A stretch of DNA of 64,000 nucleotides from Aquabacterium sp. CECT 9606 (GCF_918741295.1 NZ_CAKKNB010000003.1:496001-560000); one strand, 5' to 3'; shown: positions 8,862-18,606, numbered from the stretch's first letter. Numbers and translations: made by a program. The notes: generated by a model from the letters alone, not told the origin.

Positions 8862-9266
8862 CTAGCGGCCCCAGGCTCGCAAACAGGCTTGGGTCAGCTC
8901 TTTCACGAGTTGACCGTTGACCGGGATGCGGTAGCGCGTCTTGATGTGGCGCATGCCGCGGCCGGCACCTTCAAGCTCGGGAAACTCGCCCATCAACAGC
9001 ACGCCATTGAACACCTGCAAGTGCGCATTGGCCTTGTGCAACACGATGGCCATCACATTGTCACGGTCGTTGACGAAGCACAAATTGCCCCACTTCACTT
9101 CCTGGCGCAGATGGGGCGCGGCATCCAGGATGGCCTGCTGCATGGCTTGCGCGGTGTCCCGCTGCTCAGGACGAAGACTGTCAAAAAATGCGCTGATTAA
9201 CGCGGGAGACTGAAGCGGACGGCGCATGGGGGTGAAGGCCCGAAAAATAGATACAACATGGGGCAT
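8862..9266 (-). CDS. DUF1801 family protein
   Basis: A 134-residue small alpha/beta protein of the DUF1801 (YdhG/iron chaperone-like fold) type. The recognisable run is IRP-like pairing around LRQEVKWGNLCFV, followed by MAIVLHKAN and HLQVFNG, ending with a helical KELTQACLRAWG. The biochemical role is unknown. An internal ATG at 9227 (MRRPLQ) is an alternative start. It stands alone between the PHP operon and dcd. The 185 bases upstream, to dcd, hold no gene. Confidence 0.75.
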   Translation of the reverse strand: MPHVVSIFRAFTPMRRPLQSPALISAFFDSLRPEQRDTAQAMQQAILDAAPHLRQEVKWGNLCFVNDRDNVMAIVLHKANAHLQVFNGVLLMGEFPELEGAGRGMRHIKTRYRIPVNGQLVKELTQACLRAWGR

Positions 9267-9451
9267 TGACGCACATCCACCCCCTCTCGAAAGTCAACAG
9301 TGACTTCGCGTGGATGTAAAGCACGAACACCTCTACCGGTGCTCTGAGGTGCGTGAAGCGCACTCAAAGCCGACTGATCAAATGTAACGGATCGTAATCA
9401 CTCGTTGAATCCTCCAAATGAGGGTCATGAATGAATGTCGGCAATAGTTCT

Positions 9452-10021
9452 TCAAGTTTTAGGAAGGGTTACCCCGGTTTGGCCTTGGTATTTGCCACCC
9501 CGGTCACGGTAACTGGTTTCGCATACTTCATCGCTCTCGAAAAACAGCACTTGTGCACAACCTTCGCCGGCGTAAATCTTGGCGGGCAATGGCGTGGTAT
9601 TGCTGAATTCCAGGGTGACGTAGCCCTCCCATTCAGGCTCGAAGGGCGTGACGTTCACAATGATGCCGCAGCGGGCGTAGGTGCTCTTGCCCAGGCAAAT
9701 GGTCAACACACTGCGTGGAATCCGGAAATATTCAACAGTGCGCGCCAATGCAAAGCTGTTCGGCGGAATGATGCAGTAATCACCTTTGACATCCACAAAA
9801 CTGCGTTCATCGAAATTCTTCGGGTCGACGACCGTGGAATGAATGTTCGTGAAGATTTTGAATTCATTGGCGCAGCGGATGTCGTAGCCATAACTGCTGG
9901 TGCCATAACTGACGATGCGCTGGCCGTCCGCCGATGCCCTGACCTGGTTGGGCTCGAAGGGTTCGATCATGCCGTGCTCTTGGGCCATCTGGCGGATCCA
10001 GCGGTCTGACTTGATGCTCAT
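9452..10021 (-). CDS. dcd: dCTP deaminase
   Basis: Converts dCTP to dUTP plus ammonia in the dTTP pathway; cytosolic trimer. The 189-residue length is typical. Signatures include [13 protein letters not shown], the nucleotide-binding [23 protein letters not shown], catalytic Glu in the same block, and [14 protein letters not shown] at the C-terminus. It is followed upstream by the PP2C-kinase gene on the same strand after 55 bases. Confidence 0.96.
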   Translation of the reverse strand: MSIKSDRWIRQMAQEHGMIEPFEPNQVRASADGQRIVSYGTSSYGYDIRCANEFKIFTNIHSTVVDPKNFDERSFVDVKGDYCIIPPNSFALARTVEYFRIPRSVLTICLGKSTYARCGIIVNVTPFEPEWEGYVTLEFSNTTPLPAKIYAGEGCAQVLFFESDEVCETSYRDRGGKYQGQTGVTLPKT

Positions 10022-10076
10022 GGGGGTCTTTCTCTCCTACTCGACAGCCGCGATTGTCACTGATTGCGAGGCGGTC

Positions 10077-11813
10077 TCAGGTGCGGGGCAGGAAGGCCAG
10101 CCAGTAAATCAGCAGCAGATTGAACAAGATGGACATGCCCAGGGCGATTTGCCACAGAACCACCGGGTCGCGCGCCATCAAGGGCGTGGCGTGGGGCGCC
10201 AACAAAGGTCGGGAGGCCCCTCGCTCCAGCGCCAGGAGCAACTCCTCGGCCGTTTCGAAGCGCGTTTTCTTGTCGCGTGCCACGGCCTTCAGCACGATGT
10301 GGTCCAGCCAGATGGGCACGTCCGGACGGATGCGCGACGGCGCCACCGGGTCACGCCGATAGCGGCCGGTCTGGTAGGGCTCGATGTCGCCGTAGGGCAA
10401 TCGGTCTGTGAGCCACTGGTAGAGCGTCACCCCAAGCGCGAACAAATCGCTTTGGGCATCGGCCATCGACTCGGTGGGCACCGCGCTCCATTGCTCGGGG
10501 TTCATGTAGCTGGGTGTGCCCGCGTGCAGCTCGCGCAGCGCCTGCGGCTCCTTGCCGGACAGGGCGACGCCCAGGTCGAGCACCCGCCACAGGCCATCGT
10601 TGCCCAACTGGATGTTGTCGGGCTTGATGTCACGGTGGATGACGCCGTGCTGGTGCAAACGCCCCAAGGACCGGGCCACTGTGGTGGCGCCCTCAATGAT
10701 GTCGGGAACGCTGAAACGCTGTTTGTTGGCCAGCATGGCGCCCAAGGTGCGGCCCGCATGCCACTCGAAGAGGGTGTAGAACGCCGTGGGCTGGTAAGGC
10801 TCGAACACCTTGACCCAGCCACGCGCATCGCGCTCGGTGACGCGGGCCCCCAGCCACGCTTCGTGCGCCAGCATGGCGCGCTCTTCGGGATCGTTGGCGC
10901 GCGCTTCGTGCAAAGTCTTCAGGGCCATGACTTGGCCGGTGCGCTCGTCCAGCACGCGGTACAAGCGGTGCACGCCGTTGTTGAACACGTCGGCTTGCAC
11001 GCGCAGGCCATCCAGCACATCGCCTTCCTTCAAGCGCGGCGGCACCGGCAGCAAACGCCCTCGCCTTTCAGCGTCTTCCAGCAAGGAGGCGGCCAGCCCT
11101 TTGATGCGGATGACCAGCGCCGTGGCGTTGTCGCGGCCGCCGCCGTTGACCGCTTTGGACACCAGCGCATCGCTGGCTTCCTGGGCGGTGCCTTGCTCGG
11201 CCAGGGCGCGAAGCTGCTTGGCCTTCAGCACACCATGCACCCCATCCGTGGTCAGCACGAAGGTGTCGCCGATCTGCAGGTCGCCTTCGATGTAATCCAC
11301 GCGCACGCCGTCGTCCAGGCCCACCGCGCGCGTCAATCCATTTTGAAACTCCAGGGGGCCCAGGGCGTGGTCTTGCGTCAGTTGGGTGCACTCGCCGGCC
11401 CGGATCAGGTAGGCGCGGCTGTCACCCACATGGCCCAGGGTGAAGCCATGGCCGCGCAAGACCAAGGCGGTCAAGGTGGTCATGGCAGCCATGCCCCCGC
11501 CCGTTTCAGACTTCAAACCTTGGCGGCGGCGGTTGTGGTCGGCCAGCCAGGCATTTTGGGCGGCGATGACGCGGTCGAGGGCAACTGTGGTGTCCCAGGT
11601 GGCAGGTGTGGCGTAGTAGTCGGACACCAGCCCGAGCACGGAAGTTTGGGCGGCCTCCAGTCCCAGTCCACCGCTGGACACACCATCAGCAATCGCGGCG
11701 ATCACACCCCATGCCTCTTCATGGGGCGCGGGACGGGCAGCGGCCGCGAAATCCTCCAATCCCTCACGCGGCCCACGGTGGCTGGCTTGGCCCACCTCAA
11801 TGTCAAAGCTCAT
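10077..11813 (-). CDS. Bifunctional PP2C phosphatase / Ser-Thr protein kinase
   Basis: A 578-residue fusion. The N-terminal 250 residues are a PP2C phosphatase with IADGVSSGG, GDSRAYLIR, LTTDGVHG and GGRDNATALVIR. Residues of about 270-540 are a Hanks-type kinase with the ATP lysine in MALKTLHE, HRDIKPDNIQLG as catalytic loop, and LDLGVAL where DFG is expected. One C-terminal membrane helix ends the protein (about 552-573). The same fusion sits beside nirB in the Pseudomonas aeruginosa nitrate-assimilation cluster, and it is divergent from nirB here, so a role in nitrate assimilation is likely but unproven. Confidence 0.9.
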   Translation of the reverse strand: MSFDIEVGQASHRGPREGLEDFAAAARPAPHEEAWGVIAAIADGVSSGGLGLEAAQTSVLGLVSDYYATPATWDTTVALDRVIAAQNAWLADHNRRRQGLKSETGGGMAAMTTLTALVLRGHGFTLGHVGDSRAYLIRAGECTQLTQDHALGPLEFQNGLTRAVGLDDGVRVDYIEGDLQIGDTFVLTTDGVHGVLKAKQLRALAEQGTAQEASDALVSKAVNGGGRDNATALVIRIKGLAASLLEDAERRGRLLPVPPRLKEGDVLDGLRVQADVFNNGVHRLYRVLDERTGQVMALKTLHEARANDPEERAMLAHEAWLGARVTERDARGWVKVFEPYQPTAFYTLFEWHAGRTLGAMLANKQRFSVPDIIEGATTVARSLGRLHQHGVIHRDIKPDNIQLGNDGLWRVLDLGVALSGKEPQALRELHAGTPSYMNPEQWSAVPTESMADAQSDLFALGVTLYQWLTDRLPYGDIEPYQTGRYRRDPVAPSRIRPDVPIWLDHIVLKAVARDKKTRFETAEELLLALERGASRPLLAPHATPLMARDPVVLWQIALGMSILFNLLLIYWLAFLPRT

Positions 11814-11947
11814 TTTTGAATCTCTTTTTCACATGACAAGGGCCAGAGCGCACCAACTTGATACATGCCCAGCCATTTTCAAAGCCTGAATGCAAGATTC
11901 TTGCCCACACGCGGTGCGTGATTGGGTTTCTCAAAATCGAACCACAG

Positions 11948-11959
11948 TGGTGCGCACCA
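11948..11959 (+). promoter_or_regulatory. Perfect 12-bp palindrome upstream of nirB (possible NtrC/regulator site)
   Basis: TGGTGCGCACCA is a perfect palindrome 8 bases before the -24 element. A second GGTGC-containing stretch lies at about 11902-11919. NtrC sites contain GCAC/GGTGC arms, so a nitrogen regulator is plausible, but the spacing of the arms here is not canonical. Confidence 0.4.
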
Positions 11960-11967
11960 AAAAGATC

Positions 11968-11982
11968 TGGCCTTGATATTGC
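11968..11982 (+). promoter_or_regulatory. Putative sigma-54 (-24/-12) promoter of the nirB operon
   Basis: TGGCCTTGATATTGC fits the sigma-54 pattern TGGC-(N7)-TTGC with the GG and GC doublets 10 bases apart. It ends 49 bases before the nirB ATG. Nitrate assimilation genes are commonly sigma-54 and NtrC dependent. Confidence 0.6.
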
Positions 11983-12031
11983 TTCCAATCGCGGACAACG
12001 ATCGGGATGTCCTGCTGGGGGTTGGTGAATC

Positions 12032-14464
12032 ATGAAAAAGATGAAGCTGGTGATGGTGGGCAACGGCATGGCCGGTGTCCGCACACTGGAAGAGCTGCTG
12101 AAGGTCGCGCCGGATCTGTACGAGATCACGGTGTTCGGCGCCGAGCCACATCCCAACTACAACCGCATCTTGCTGTCGCCGGTTCTGGCCGGTGAGCAAA
12201 CCGTGGACGAGATCATCCTCAATCCGCTGGCCTGGTATGCCGAGCAGGGCATCACGCTGCACCTGAACAAGAAAGTCACCAGCATCGACCGCAAGAAGCG
12301 CCTGGTGACGGCCGAAGACGGCACCGAAGCAGAATACGACCGCTTGCTGATCGCCACGGGCTCCAATCCCTTCATCCTGCCCGTGCCGGGCAAGGATCTG
12401 AAAGGTGTGATCGCCTACCGCGACATCGCCGACACGAACACGATGATCGAGACGGCCGCCACGCACCAGCACGCCGTGGTGATCGGCGGCGGCCTGCTGG
12501 GCCTGGAAGCGGCCAACGGCCTGATGCTGCGCGGCATGAGCGTGACGGTGGTGCACATCGCGCCTTGGCTGATGGAACGCCAGCTGGACGATGTGGCCGC
12601 CAAGCTGCTGCAGAAATCGCTGGAAGAGCGCGGCTTGAAGTTCATGATTGGCGCGCAGACGCAAGAGCTGGTGGGCAATGCCGACGGGCGCGTGCAATCG
12701 GTCAAGTTCAAGGATGGCACTGAAGTTCCAACCGACCTGGTGGTCATGGCGGCCGGTATCCGCCCCAACACCGAACTGGCCGAGAAGATCGGCCTCCATT
12801 GCAACCGCGGCATCGTCGTCAACGACACCATGCAGACGGTGACCGACCCACGCGTGTACTCCGTGGGCGAGTGCGCAGCACACCGGGGCATCGCTTACGG
12901 CCTGGTCGCCCCTTTGTTTGAACAAGGCAAGGTCTGCGCGAATCACCTGGCCATGTTCGGCATTGGTCGCTACACGGGCTCGCAGGTGTCCACCAAGCTC
13001 AAGGTCACGGGCATTGATCTGTTCTCTGCAGGTGATTTCATGGGCGGAGAAGGGACGGAAGAGGTGGTGCTGTCAGACCCGTTTGGCGGTGTCTATAAAA
13101 AACTGGTGCTGCGTGACAACAAGCTCATCGGCGCCTGCCTGTACGGCGACACGGTGGATGGCAGCTATTACTTCAAGCTGATCCGCGAGGGCCGCAGCAT
13201 CAACGAAGTGCGCGACAAGCTGATGTTTGGCGAGTCCAACATCGGCGACACAGGACACCAGGGCCACAGCAAGGCGGCCGCCATGTTGGACACTGACGAG
13301 GTCTGCGGTTGCAATGGGGTCAACAAAGGTGCGGTGTGCAAGGCCATCAAGGAAAAAGGTCTGTTCACCCTGGACGAGGTTCGCAAGCACACCAAGGCCA
13401 GCGCCTCGTGCGGCTCGTGCACGGGCCTGGTCGAGCAACTGATCATGTTCACGGCCGGAGGCGACTACTCGTCCACGCCCAAGAAAAAAGCCCTGTGCGG
13501 CTGCACCGACCAGAGCCATCAGGATGTGCGCGAAGCCATCGTCGAGCAAAAGCTGCTCAGCATCAACGGCGTGTACAAGGCCTTGGCGTGGCGCACGCCC
13601 AATGGCTGCGCCACGTGCCGCCCTGCCATCAACTACTACCTGCTCAGCAGCTGGCCCAAGCAGGCCCAAGATGATCCGCAAAGCCGTTTCATCAACGAAC
13701 GCAGCCACGCCAACATCCAGAAGGACGGCACCTACTCGGTCATCCCGCGCATGTTCGGTGGCGAGACCACGGCGGCCGACCTGCGCCGCATCGCCGACGT
13801 GGCCGACAAATACCAGGTGCCCACCATCAAGGTCACCGGCGGCCAACGCATCGATTTGCTGGGCGTGAAGAAGGAAGACCTGGTCAATGTGTGGAAGGAC
13901 CTGGACATGCCTTGCGGCCATGCCTACGCCAAGGCGCTGCGCACAGTGAAGACCTGCGTGGGCAGCGAGTGGTGCCGCTTTGGCACACAGAACAGCAGCC
14001 AGTTGGGCATCGACCTTGAGAAGGCACTGTGGAAGATGTACGCACCACACAAGGTCAAGATTGCCGTATCAGGTTGCCCGCGCAATTGTGCCGAGTCGGG
14101 CATCAAGGACGTGGGCATCATCGGGGTCGATTCCGGTTGGGAAATCTATGTGGGCGGCAACGGGGGCATCAAGACCGAGGTGGCGCACTTCTTCACCAAG
14201 CTGAAGACCGCCGAAGAGGTGATGGAGTACAGCGGTGCTTTCCTGCAGCTGTACCGCGAAGAAGGCTGGTACCTGGAGCGCACGGTGCACTGGATCCACC
14301 GCGTGGGCCTGGACCACGTCAAAAAGAAGATCCTGGTAGACCATGAAGGCCGACAGGCGCTGTGGGCCAGGTTGCAGTTCTCGCTGGAAGGCGAACCCGA
14401 TCCTTGGTTTGACTTCAAAGAGGCCAAGGTCGACACCCGCCAGTTCGAGCCCTTGGCCATTTGA
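12032..14464 (+). CDS. nirB: Assimilatory nitrite reductase NAD(P)H large subunit
   Basis: Cytoplasmic flavo-siroheme enzyme reducing nitrite to ammonium. In its 810 residues, in order: an FAD/NAD(P)H pyridine-nucleotide disulfide oxidoreductase half (MVGNGMAGVRTLEEL; VVIGGGLLGLEAANG), two BFD-like [2Fe-2S] segments (CGCNGVNKGAVC...CGSCTG at about 425-470 and CGCTD...CATCRP), a ferredoxin-like half domain, and the siroheme/4Fe-4S centre with TCVGSEWCRFGTQ and CPRNCAESG. It heads the nirB-(P-box protein)-nirD-nasA cluster under a probable sigma-54 promoter. Confidence 0.96.
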   Translation: MKKMKLVMVGNGMAGVRTLEELLKVAPDLYEITVFGAEPHPNYNRILLSPVLAGEQTVDEIILNPLAWYAEQGITLHLNKKVTSIDRKKRLVTAEDGTEAEYDRLLIATGSNPFILPVPGKDLKGVIAYRDIADTNTMIETAATHQHAVVIGGGLLGLEAANGLMLRGMSVTVVHIAPWLMERQLDDVAAKLLQKSLEERGLKFMIGAQTQELVGNADGRVQSVKFKDGTEVPTDLVVMAAGIRPNTELAEKIGLHCNRGIVVNDTMQTVTDPRVYSVGECAAHRGIAYGLVAPLFEQGKVCANHLAMFGIGRYTGSQVSTKLKVTGIDLFSAGDFMGGEGTEEVVLSDPFGGVYKKLVLRDNKLIGACLYGDTVDGSYYFKLIREGRSINEVRDKLMFGESNIGDTGHQGHSKAAAMLDTDEVCGCNGVNKGAVCKAIKEKGLFTLDEVRKHTKASASCGSCTGLVEQLIMFTAGGDYSSTPKKKALCGCTDQSHQDVREAIVEQKLLSINGVYKALAWRTPNGCATCRPAINYYLLSSWPKQAQDDPQSRFINERSHANIQKDGTYSVIPRMFGGETTAADLRRIADVADKYQVPTIKVTGGQRIDLLGVKKEDLVNVWKDLDMPCGHAYAKALRTVKTCVGSEWCRFGTQNSSQLGIDLEKALWKMYAPHKVKIAVSGCPRNCAESGIKDVGIIGVDSGWEIYVGGNGGIKTEVAHFFTKLKTAEEVMEYSGAFLQLYREEGWYLERTVHWIHRVGLDHVKKKILVDHEGRQALWARLQFSLEGEPDPWFDFKEAKVDTRQFEPLAI

Positions 14465-14554
14465 GTTTGGCACCGGTTTTGTTGTCGTTGTTCATGTTGT
14501 TGTCAGGAAGTTCGAAGTATGTTGTGGCAGTCCCCCTTGTGTCGTCGTGCCTGG

Positions 14555-15337
14555 ATGAAAAGCAGTTTGAAAGGCGGCTTGGCCTTGGCCACATTGACGG
14601 CACTGCCCGCCCAGGCCGAGATCAACAGCCTGAATGAAGCCATCAACAAGGCAGGACGGCAGCGCATGTTGTCCCAACGCATGGCCAAGGCCTGGCTGGC
14701 TGTGGGACAGGAGATCGATGCCGAACGTGCAGAGAAAATTCTGCTGGAGTCGATGGCCTTGTTCGACCGGCAGTTTGTGGAACTCAAGGCCTACGCCCCG
14801 TCATCGGAAATACGGCGCACCTACCTTGCCATGGAGCCTTTGTGGAGCGATTACAAAAGTGCCTTGATTGGCAGCACGCCCGAACGCAACTCGGCGCTCA
14901 ACTTGTTGGCGCTGGATGCACAGGTCTTGAAGCTGTCCCACCAAGGTACCGAACAGCTGGAGCAGTACTCAGGCCGCGCCGTGGGAAAATTGGTCAACCT
15001 GGCGGGGCGGCAACGCATGCTGTCCCAACGCACGGCCAAGTTTTACCTGAGCCAGAACTGGGGTGCCCCCGTGCCCAATGCCCTGAAGGAGCTCAACAAG
15101 GCACGCACCGAATTCGTCACCGCCTTGCAAACACTGATGAACGCGCCGCAAGCCACCGAGGCCATCCGGCAGCAGTTGGGCCTGGCCGAGCAGCAATGGG
15201 TGTTTTTCGACCAGGCCTTGTCACGCTTGGGCGAAGGCAGCGGCGGCGTGCGCCGTGCTCGCGATGTGTTTTCGACCAGTGAACAGATTTTGCAGATCAT
15301 GGACAAGGTCACCGGGCTGTACAGCCGCCTGGCCTGA
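14555..15337 (+). CDS. Secreted PilJ/P-box (type IV pili methyl-accepting transducer N-terminal domain) protein
   Basis: A 260-residue protein with a signal peptide (MKSSLKGG...ALPAQA) and no later membrane segment. It carries two copies of the P-box-like helix found in NarX/NarQ nitrate sensors and PilJ: INKAGRQRMLSQRMAK and VNLAGRQRMLSQRTAK. It is wedged between nirB and nirD on the same strand, so a periplasmic nitrate/nitrite-binding role is an attractive inference. There is no kinase or signalling output domain. A start at 14519 in the same frame would add 12 residues before the signal peptide. Confidence 0.8.
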   Translation: MKSSLKGGLALATLTALPAQAEINSLNEAINKAGRQRMLSQRMAKAWLAVGQEIDAERAEKILLESMALFDRQFVELKAYAPSSEIRRTYLAMEPLWSDYKSALIGSTPERNSALNLLALDAQVLKLSHQGTEQLEQYSGRAVGKLVNLAGRQRMLSQRTAKFYLSQNWGAPVPNALKELNKARTEFVTALQTLMNAPQATEAIRQQLGLAEQQWVFFDQALSRLGEGSGGVRRARDVFSTSEQILQIMDKVTGLYSRLA

Positions 15338-15409
15338 TCCGATAAAAAGCGCCGCCCTTGCACGCAAGAGGTGGCCTCCCGCTGAGATATTTTTGAGAGA
15401 TGAACAACC

Positions 15410-15766
15410 ATGAGCCAATGGAAACCCATTTGCAGCGTTGACGACATCCCCGTGCTGGGCGCACGCCGGGTGACGCGCGCCCAAGGCGCCGAAGTCGCCG
15501 TGTTCCGCACCGCGGATGACCAGATCTTTGCTCTGCTGGATCGTTGCCCGCACAAAGGCGGGCCTTTGTCGCAAGGCATCGTCTTTGGCCACAGCGTGGC
15601 TTGCCCCCTTCACAACTGGACCATCGGCCTGGAAGGCGGTTGCGCCCAGGCCCCCGATGAAGGCTGCACGCCCAAGTTCAGCGTCAAGGTCGACTCGGGC
15701 CAGGTCCACCTGGATCTGGACGAACTCAACAGCATCGCGCTGGATGATCCCAAGGCGCTTGCATGA
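15410..15766 (+). CDS. nirD: Nitrite reductase small subunit (Rieske-type)
   Basis: The 118-residue partner of NirB. It has a Rieske-like fold with CPHKGGPLSQG and ACPLHNW, the two Cys-x-His / Cys-x-x-His boxes, so it may retain an [2Fe-2S] cluster as in many bacterial NirD proteins. The stop overlaps the nasA start by 4 bases (ATGA), showing translational coupling of nitrite and nitrate reductases. Confidence 0.93.
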   Translation: MSQWKPICSVDDIPVLGARRVTRAQGAEVAVFRTADDQIFALLDRCPHKGGPLSQGIVFGHSVACPLHNWTIGLEGGCAQAPDEGCTPKFSVKVDSGQVHLDLDELNSIALDDPKALA

Positions 15767-18606
15767 ACGCTTCTTCGAACGGCGCCACCCAGACGCGCGC
15801 CACCTGCCCTTACTGCGGAACGGGCTGTGGCGTCTTGATCGAATCGGTCAAAGGCAAGATCATCAATGTGCAGGGCGACCCCACGCACCCAGCCAACTTC
15901 GGCCGGCTGTGCACCAAGGGCAGCACCCTGCACCTGACCGCCGCCACTTCAGTCCAACAGCAAACTCGTTTGCTGACGCCCATGCGGCGTGCCGCCCGCG
16001 GCACTGCGCCTACCACGGTCGCTTGGGATGATGCGATGAACGACGCCGCCGACCGGTTTGCGGCCATCATCCGCGAGCATGGTCCCGAGGCGGTCGGCTT
16101 TTACGGCTCGGGCCAGTTGCTCACCGAAGACTATTACGTCATGAACAAGCTGGTCAAAGGCTTGATCGGGACCAACAACGTCGACACCAACTCGCGCCTG
16201 TGCATGAGCAGCGCGGTGGCCGGCTACAAGGCCACGCTGGGCTCGGATGCCCCGCCGTCTTGCTACGACGACTTCCAGCACGCGCAGACGATCTTCATCG
16301 TGGGGGCCAACACGGCCTACGCGCACCCCATCCTGTTCCGCCGCATCGAAGACGCCAAGCGCGCCAACCCGGCGATGCGCATAATCGTGGCCGATCCGCG
16401 CAAGACCGAGACGGCCGAAATGGCCGACCTCTTCCTGCCCATCCTGCCCGGCACCGACGTGGCCTTGTTCCACGGCATGCTGCACATCATGCTGAACGAA
16501 GGCCTGGTGGACATGGGCTATGTGGAGCGCCACACCCAGGGCTTTGAAGCCCTGCAGGCCATCGTGGGCGATTTCACGCCCGAGGCCGTGGCCAGCGCCT
16601 GCGGCATCAGCCAGGACGACCTGTTCAAAGCGGCACGCTGGTTTGGCGATTCCACCGCCACCCTGTCGCTGTACTGCCAGGGCCTGAACCAGAGCAGTAG
16701 CGGCACTGACAAGAACGCCGCCCTAATCAATCTGCACCTGGCCACTGGCCAGATCGGCAAAGCCGGCGCAGGACCCTTCTCGCTGACCGGCCAACCCAAC
16801 GCCATGGGCGGCCGCGAAGTGGGCGGCATGGCCAACCTGCTCAGTGCCCACCGCGACCTGGGCAACGCGGATCACCGCGCCGAAGTGGCCCATCTGTGGG
16901 GCGTGCGTGATGTGCCCGCCAAGCCCGGCAAAACCGCGGTCGAGATGTTCGAAGCCGCCGCCAGGGGCGAGATCAAAGCTCTGTGGATTGCCTGCACCAA
17001 CCCTGCCCAATCGCTGCCCGACCAGGCCACGGTGCGCAAAGCCCTGGAGACCGTCGAGTTCGTGGTGGTGCAGGAAGCCTTTGCCACCACCGCCACCTGC
17101 GCTTACGCCGACTTGCTCTTACCTGCCACCACCTGGGGCGAGAAAGATGGCACGGTCACCAACAGCGAACGCCGCATCAGCCGCGTGCGCGCCGCCATCC
17201 CGGCCGCGGGCGAGGCTCGCCACGACTGGGCCATCTTCACCGACTTCGGGCGCCGTCTGGAAGAGCGCCTGCCGGAACGCAGCGGCGCATATCGCCGTGA
17301 CGTGACCACCCTCTTCCCTTACGACAAGCCCGAATCCATCTGGAACGAGCACCGCGAATCAACGCGCGGACGCGACCTGGACATCACGGGCCTGAGCTAC
17401 CAGATCCTGGAGACCAACGGCCCGCAGCAATGGCCCATGCCCGATGGCCAAGCCACCGGCAAGGTGCGCTTGTATGAAGACGGCGTGTACCCCACCGCCA
17501 CCGGGCGCGCCAGCTTCTCGGCCATCCGCTATGAGCCCGTGGCCGAGAGCCGCGATGCGCGCTTCCAGTATTCGCTGAACACGGGCCGCTTGCGCGACCA
17601 ATGGCATGGCATGAGCCGAACCGGCACGCTGGGCCGCTTGTTTGGCCATGTCAGCGAACCGCTCATCGACATGAACCCCCAGGACATGGCCCGCCTGGGC
17701 CTGGCCGATGGCGATCTGGTGCAAGTGACGTCCCGCCGTGGCACCGTCGTCATCCCCGCGCAGGGCAGCGAAGCCATCGCGTCCATGCAATCCTTCATCG
17801 CCATGCATTGGGGCGAGGAATACCTCAGCGGCATTGATGCCGAGGGCAAGCCGATGACGGGCGTCAACGCGCTCACCGTGCCCACGTTTTGCCCCAAGTC
17901 CAAACAACCCGAACTCAAGCACGCGGCGGTCAAGATCAGCAAAGCCCAATACTCCTGGCGCCTGCTGGCCGTGGCCTGGATGCCGCAAGACCAGGCCCTG
18001 ACGGTGCGTGAAGCGCTCAAGCCTTTGATGTCGGCGTTCGCCTTCACCAGTTGCGTGCCCTTTGGCCGCGAAGGGCAATCCGAGGGCGGCCCGGGCAAGG
18101 TTGGCGTGCTGTTCCGCGCCGCCGCACTAGAGCCTGCCAGCGATGCCCTGGTAGAGCGCATCGAACTGCTGCTAGGCATCGGCGGTGGCGATGTGCTGCG
18201 CTACCAAGACCGCAAGCGCGGCCAACGCCGGGCCATGCGCATGTCGCGCACCGACGATGGCCTGAAGCTGCAAGCCTTTGTGCTGGCGGGCGACATCAGC
18301 GCCGAGGCCTGGATCCGGCCCTTGCTGCAAGACGAGCTGGCCGCGGATGCCTACGGCCGGGCCTTGCTGTCGCCGGGCAGCACGCCACCGGTCGCCATCC
18401 AGAGCAAAGGCCGCCAGGTCTGCACCTGCTTCAACGTGACCGAGCCCGCCATCGTGGAAGCCCTGGGCCATTGCCCAGGCAATACCGATGAGCGCCTGGC
18501 CAGCCTGCAAGGGCAGCTCAAATGCGGCACCAATTGCGGTTCATGCATCCCCGAGCTGCGCAAGCTGATCAAGCTGCATCCCATGCCCGTGACCACGCCT
18601 TCCTGA
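15763..18606 (+). CDS. nasA: Assimilatory nitrate reductase catalytic subunit
   Basis: Cytoplasmic Mo-bis-MGD enzyme, 947 residues. The N-terminus has the 4Fe-4S motif CPYCGTGCGV...RLCTKG. The molybdopterin oxidoreductase core contains CMSSAVAGYK around the Mo-ligand Cys, and the dinucleotide-binding domain follows (around 560-690). A C-terminal BFD-like [2Fe-2S] domain has VCTCFNV and KCGTNCGSC, typical of NasA/NarB that take electrons from a flavoprotein or NirB-like donor. No nitrate transporter gene is visible in the window, so uptake must be encoded elsewhere. Confidence 0.94.
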   Translation: MNASSNGATQTRATCPYCGTGCGVLIESVKGKIINVQGDPTHPANFGRLCTKGSTLHLTAATSVQQQTRLLTPMRRAARGTAPTTVAWDDAMNDAADRFAAIIREHGPEAVGFYGSGQLLTEDYYVMNKLVKGLIGTNNVDTNSRLCMSSAVAGYKATLGSDAPPSCYDDFQHAQTIFIVGANTAYAHPILFRRIEDAKRANPAMRIIVADPRKTETAEMADLFLPILPGTDVALFHGMLHIMLNEGLVDMGYVERHTQGFEALQAIVGDFTPEAVASACGISQDDLFKAARWFGDSTATLSLYCQGLNQSSSGTDKNAALINLHLATGQIGKAGAGPFSLTGQPNAMGGREVGGMANLLSAHRDLGNADHRAEVAHLWGVRDVPAKPGKTAVEMFEAAARGEIKALWIACTNPAQSLPDQATVRKALETVEFVVVQEAFATTATCAYADLLLPATTWGEKDGTVTNSERRISRVRAAIPAAGEARHDWAIFTDFGRRLEERLPERSGAYRRDVTTLFPYDKPESIWNEHRESTRGRDLDITGLSYQILETNGPQQWPMPDGQATGKVRLYEDGVYPTATGRASFSAIRYEPVAESRDARFQYSLNTGRLRDQWHGMSRTGTLGRLFGHVSEPLIDMNPQDMARLGLADGDLVQVTSRRGTVVIPAQGSEAIASMQSFIAMHWGEEYLSGIDAEGKPMTGVNALTVPTFCPKSKQPELKHAAVKISKAQYSWRLLAVAWMPQDQALTVREALKPLMSAFAFTSCVPFGREGQSEGGPGKVGVLFRAAALEPASDALVERIELLLGIGGGDVLRYQDRKRGQRRAMRMSRTDDGLKLQAFVLAGDISAEAWIRPLLQDELAADAYGRALLSPGSTPPVAIQSKGRQVCTCFNVTEPAIVEALGHCPGNTDERLASLQGQLKCGTNCGSCIPELRKLIKLHPMPVTTPS

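Noticed and set aside
13073-14050. Minus-strand 325-codon frame inside nirB
   Set aside because: Antisense shadow of the well-supported nirB gene; no family pattern.
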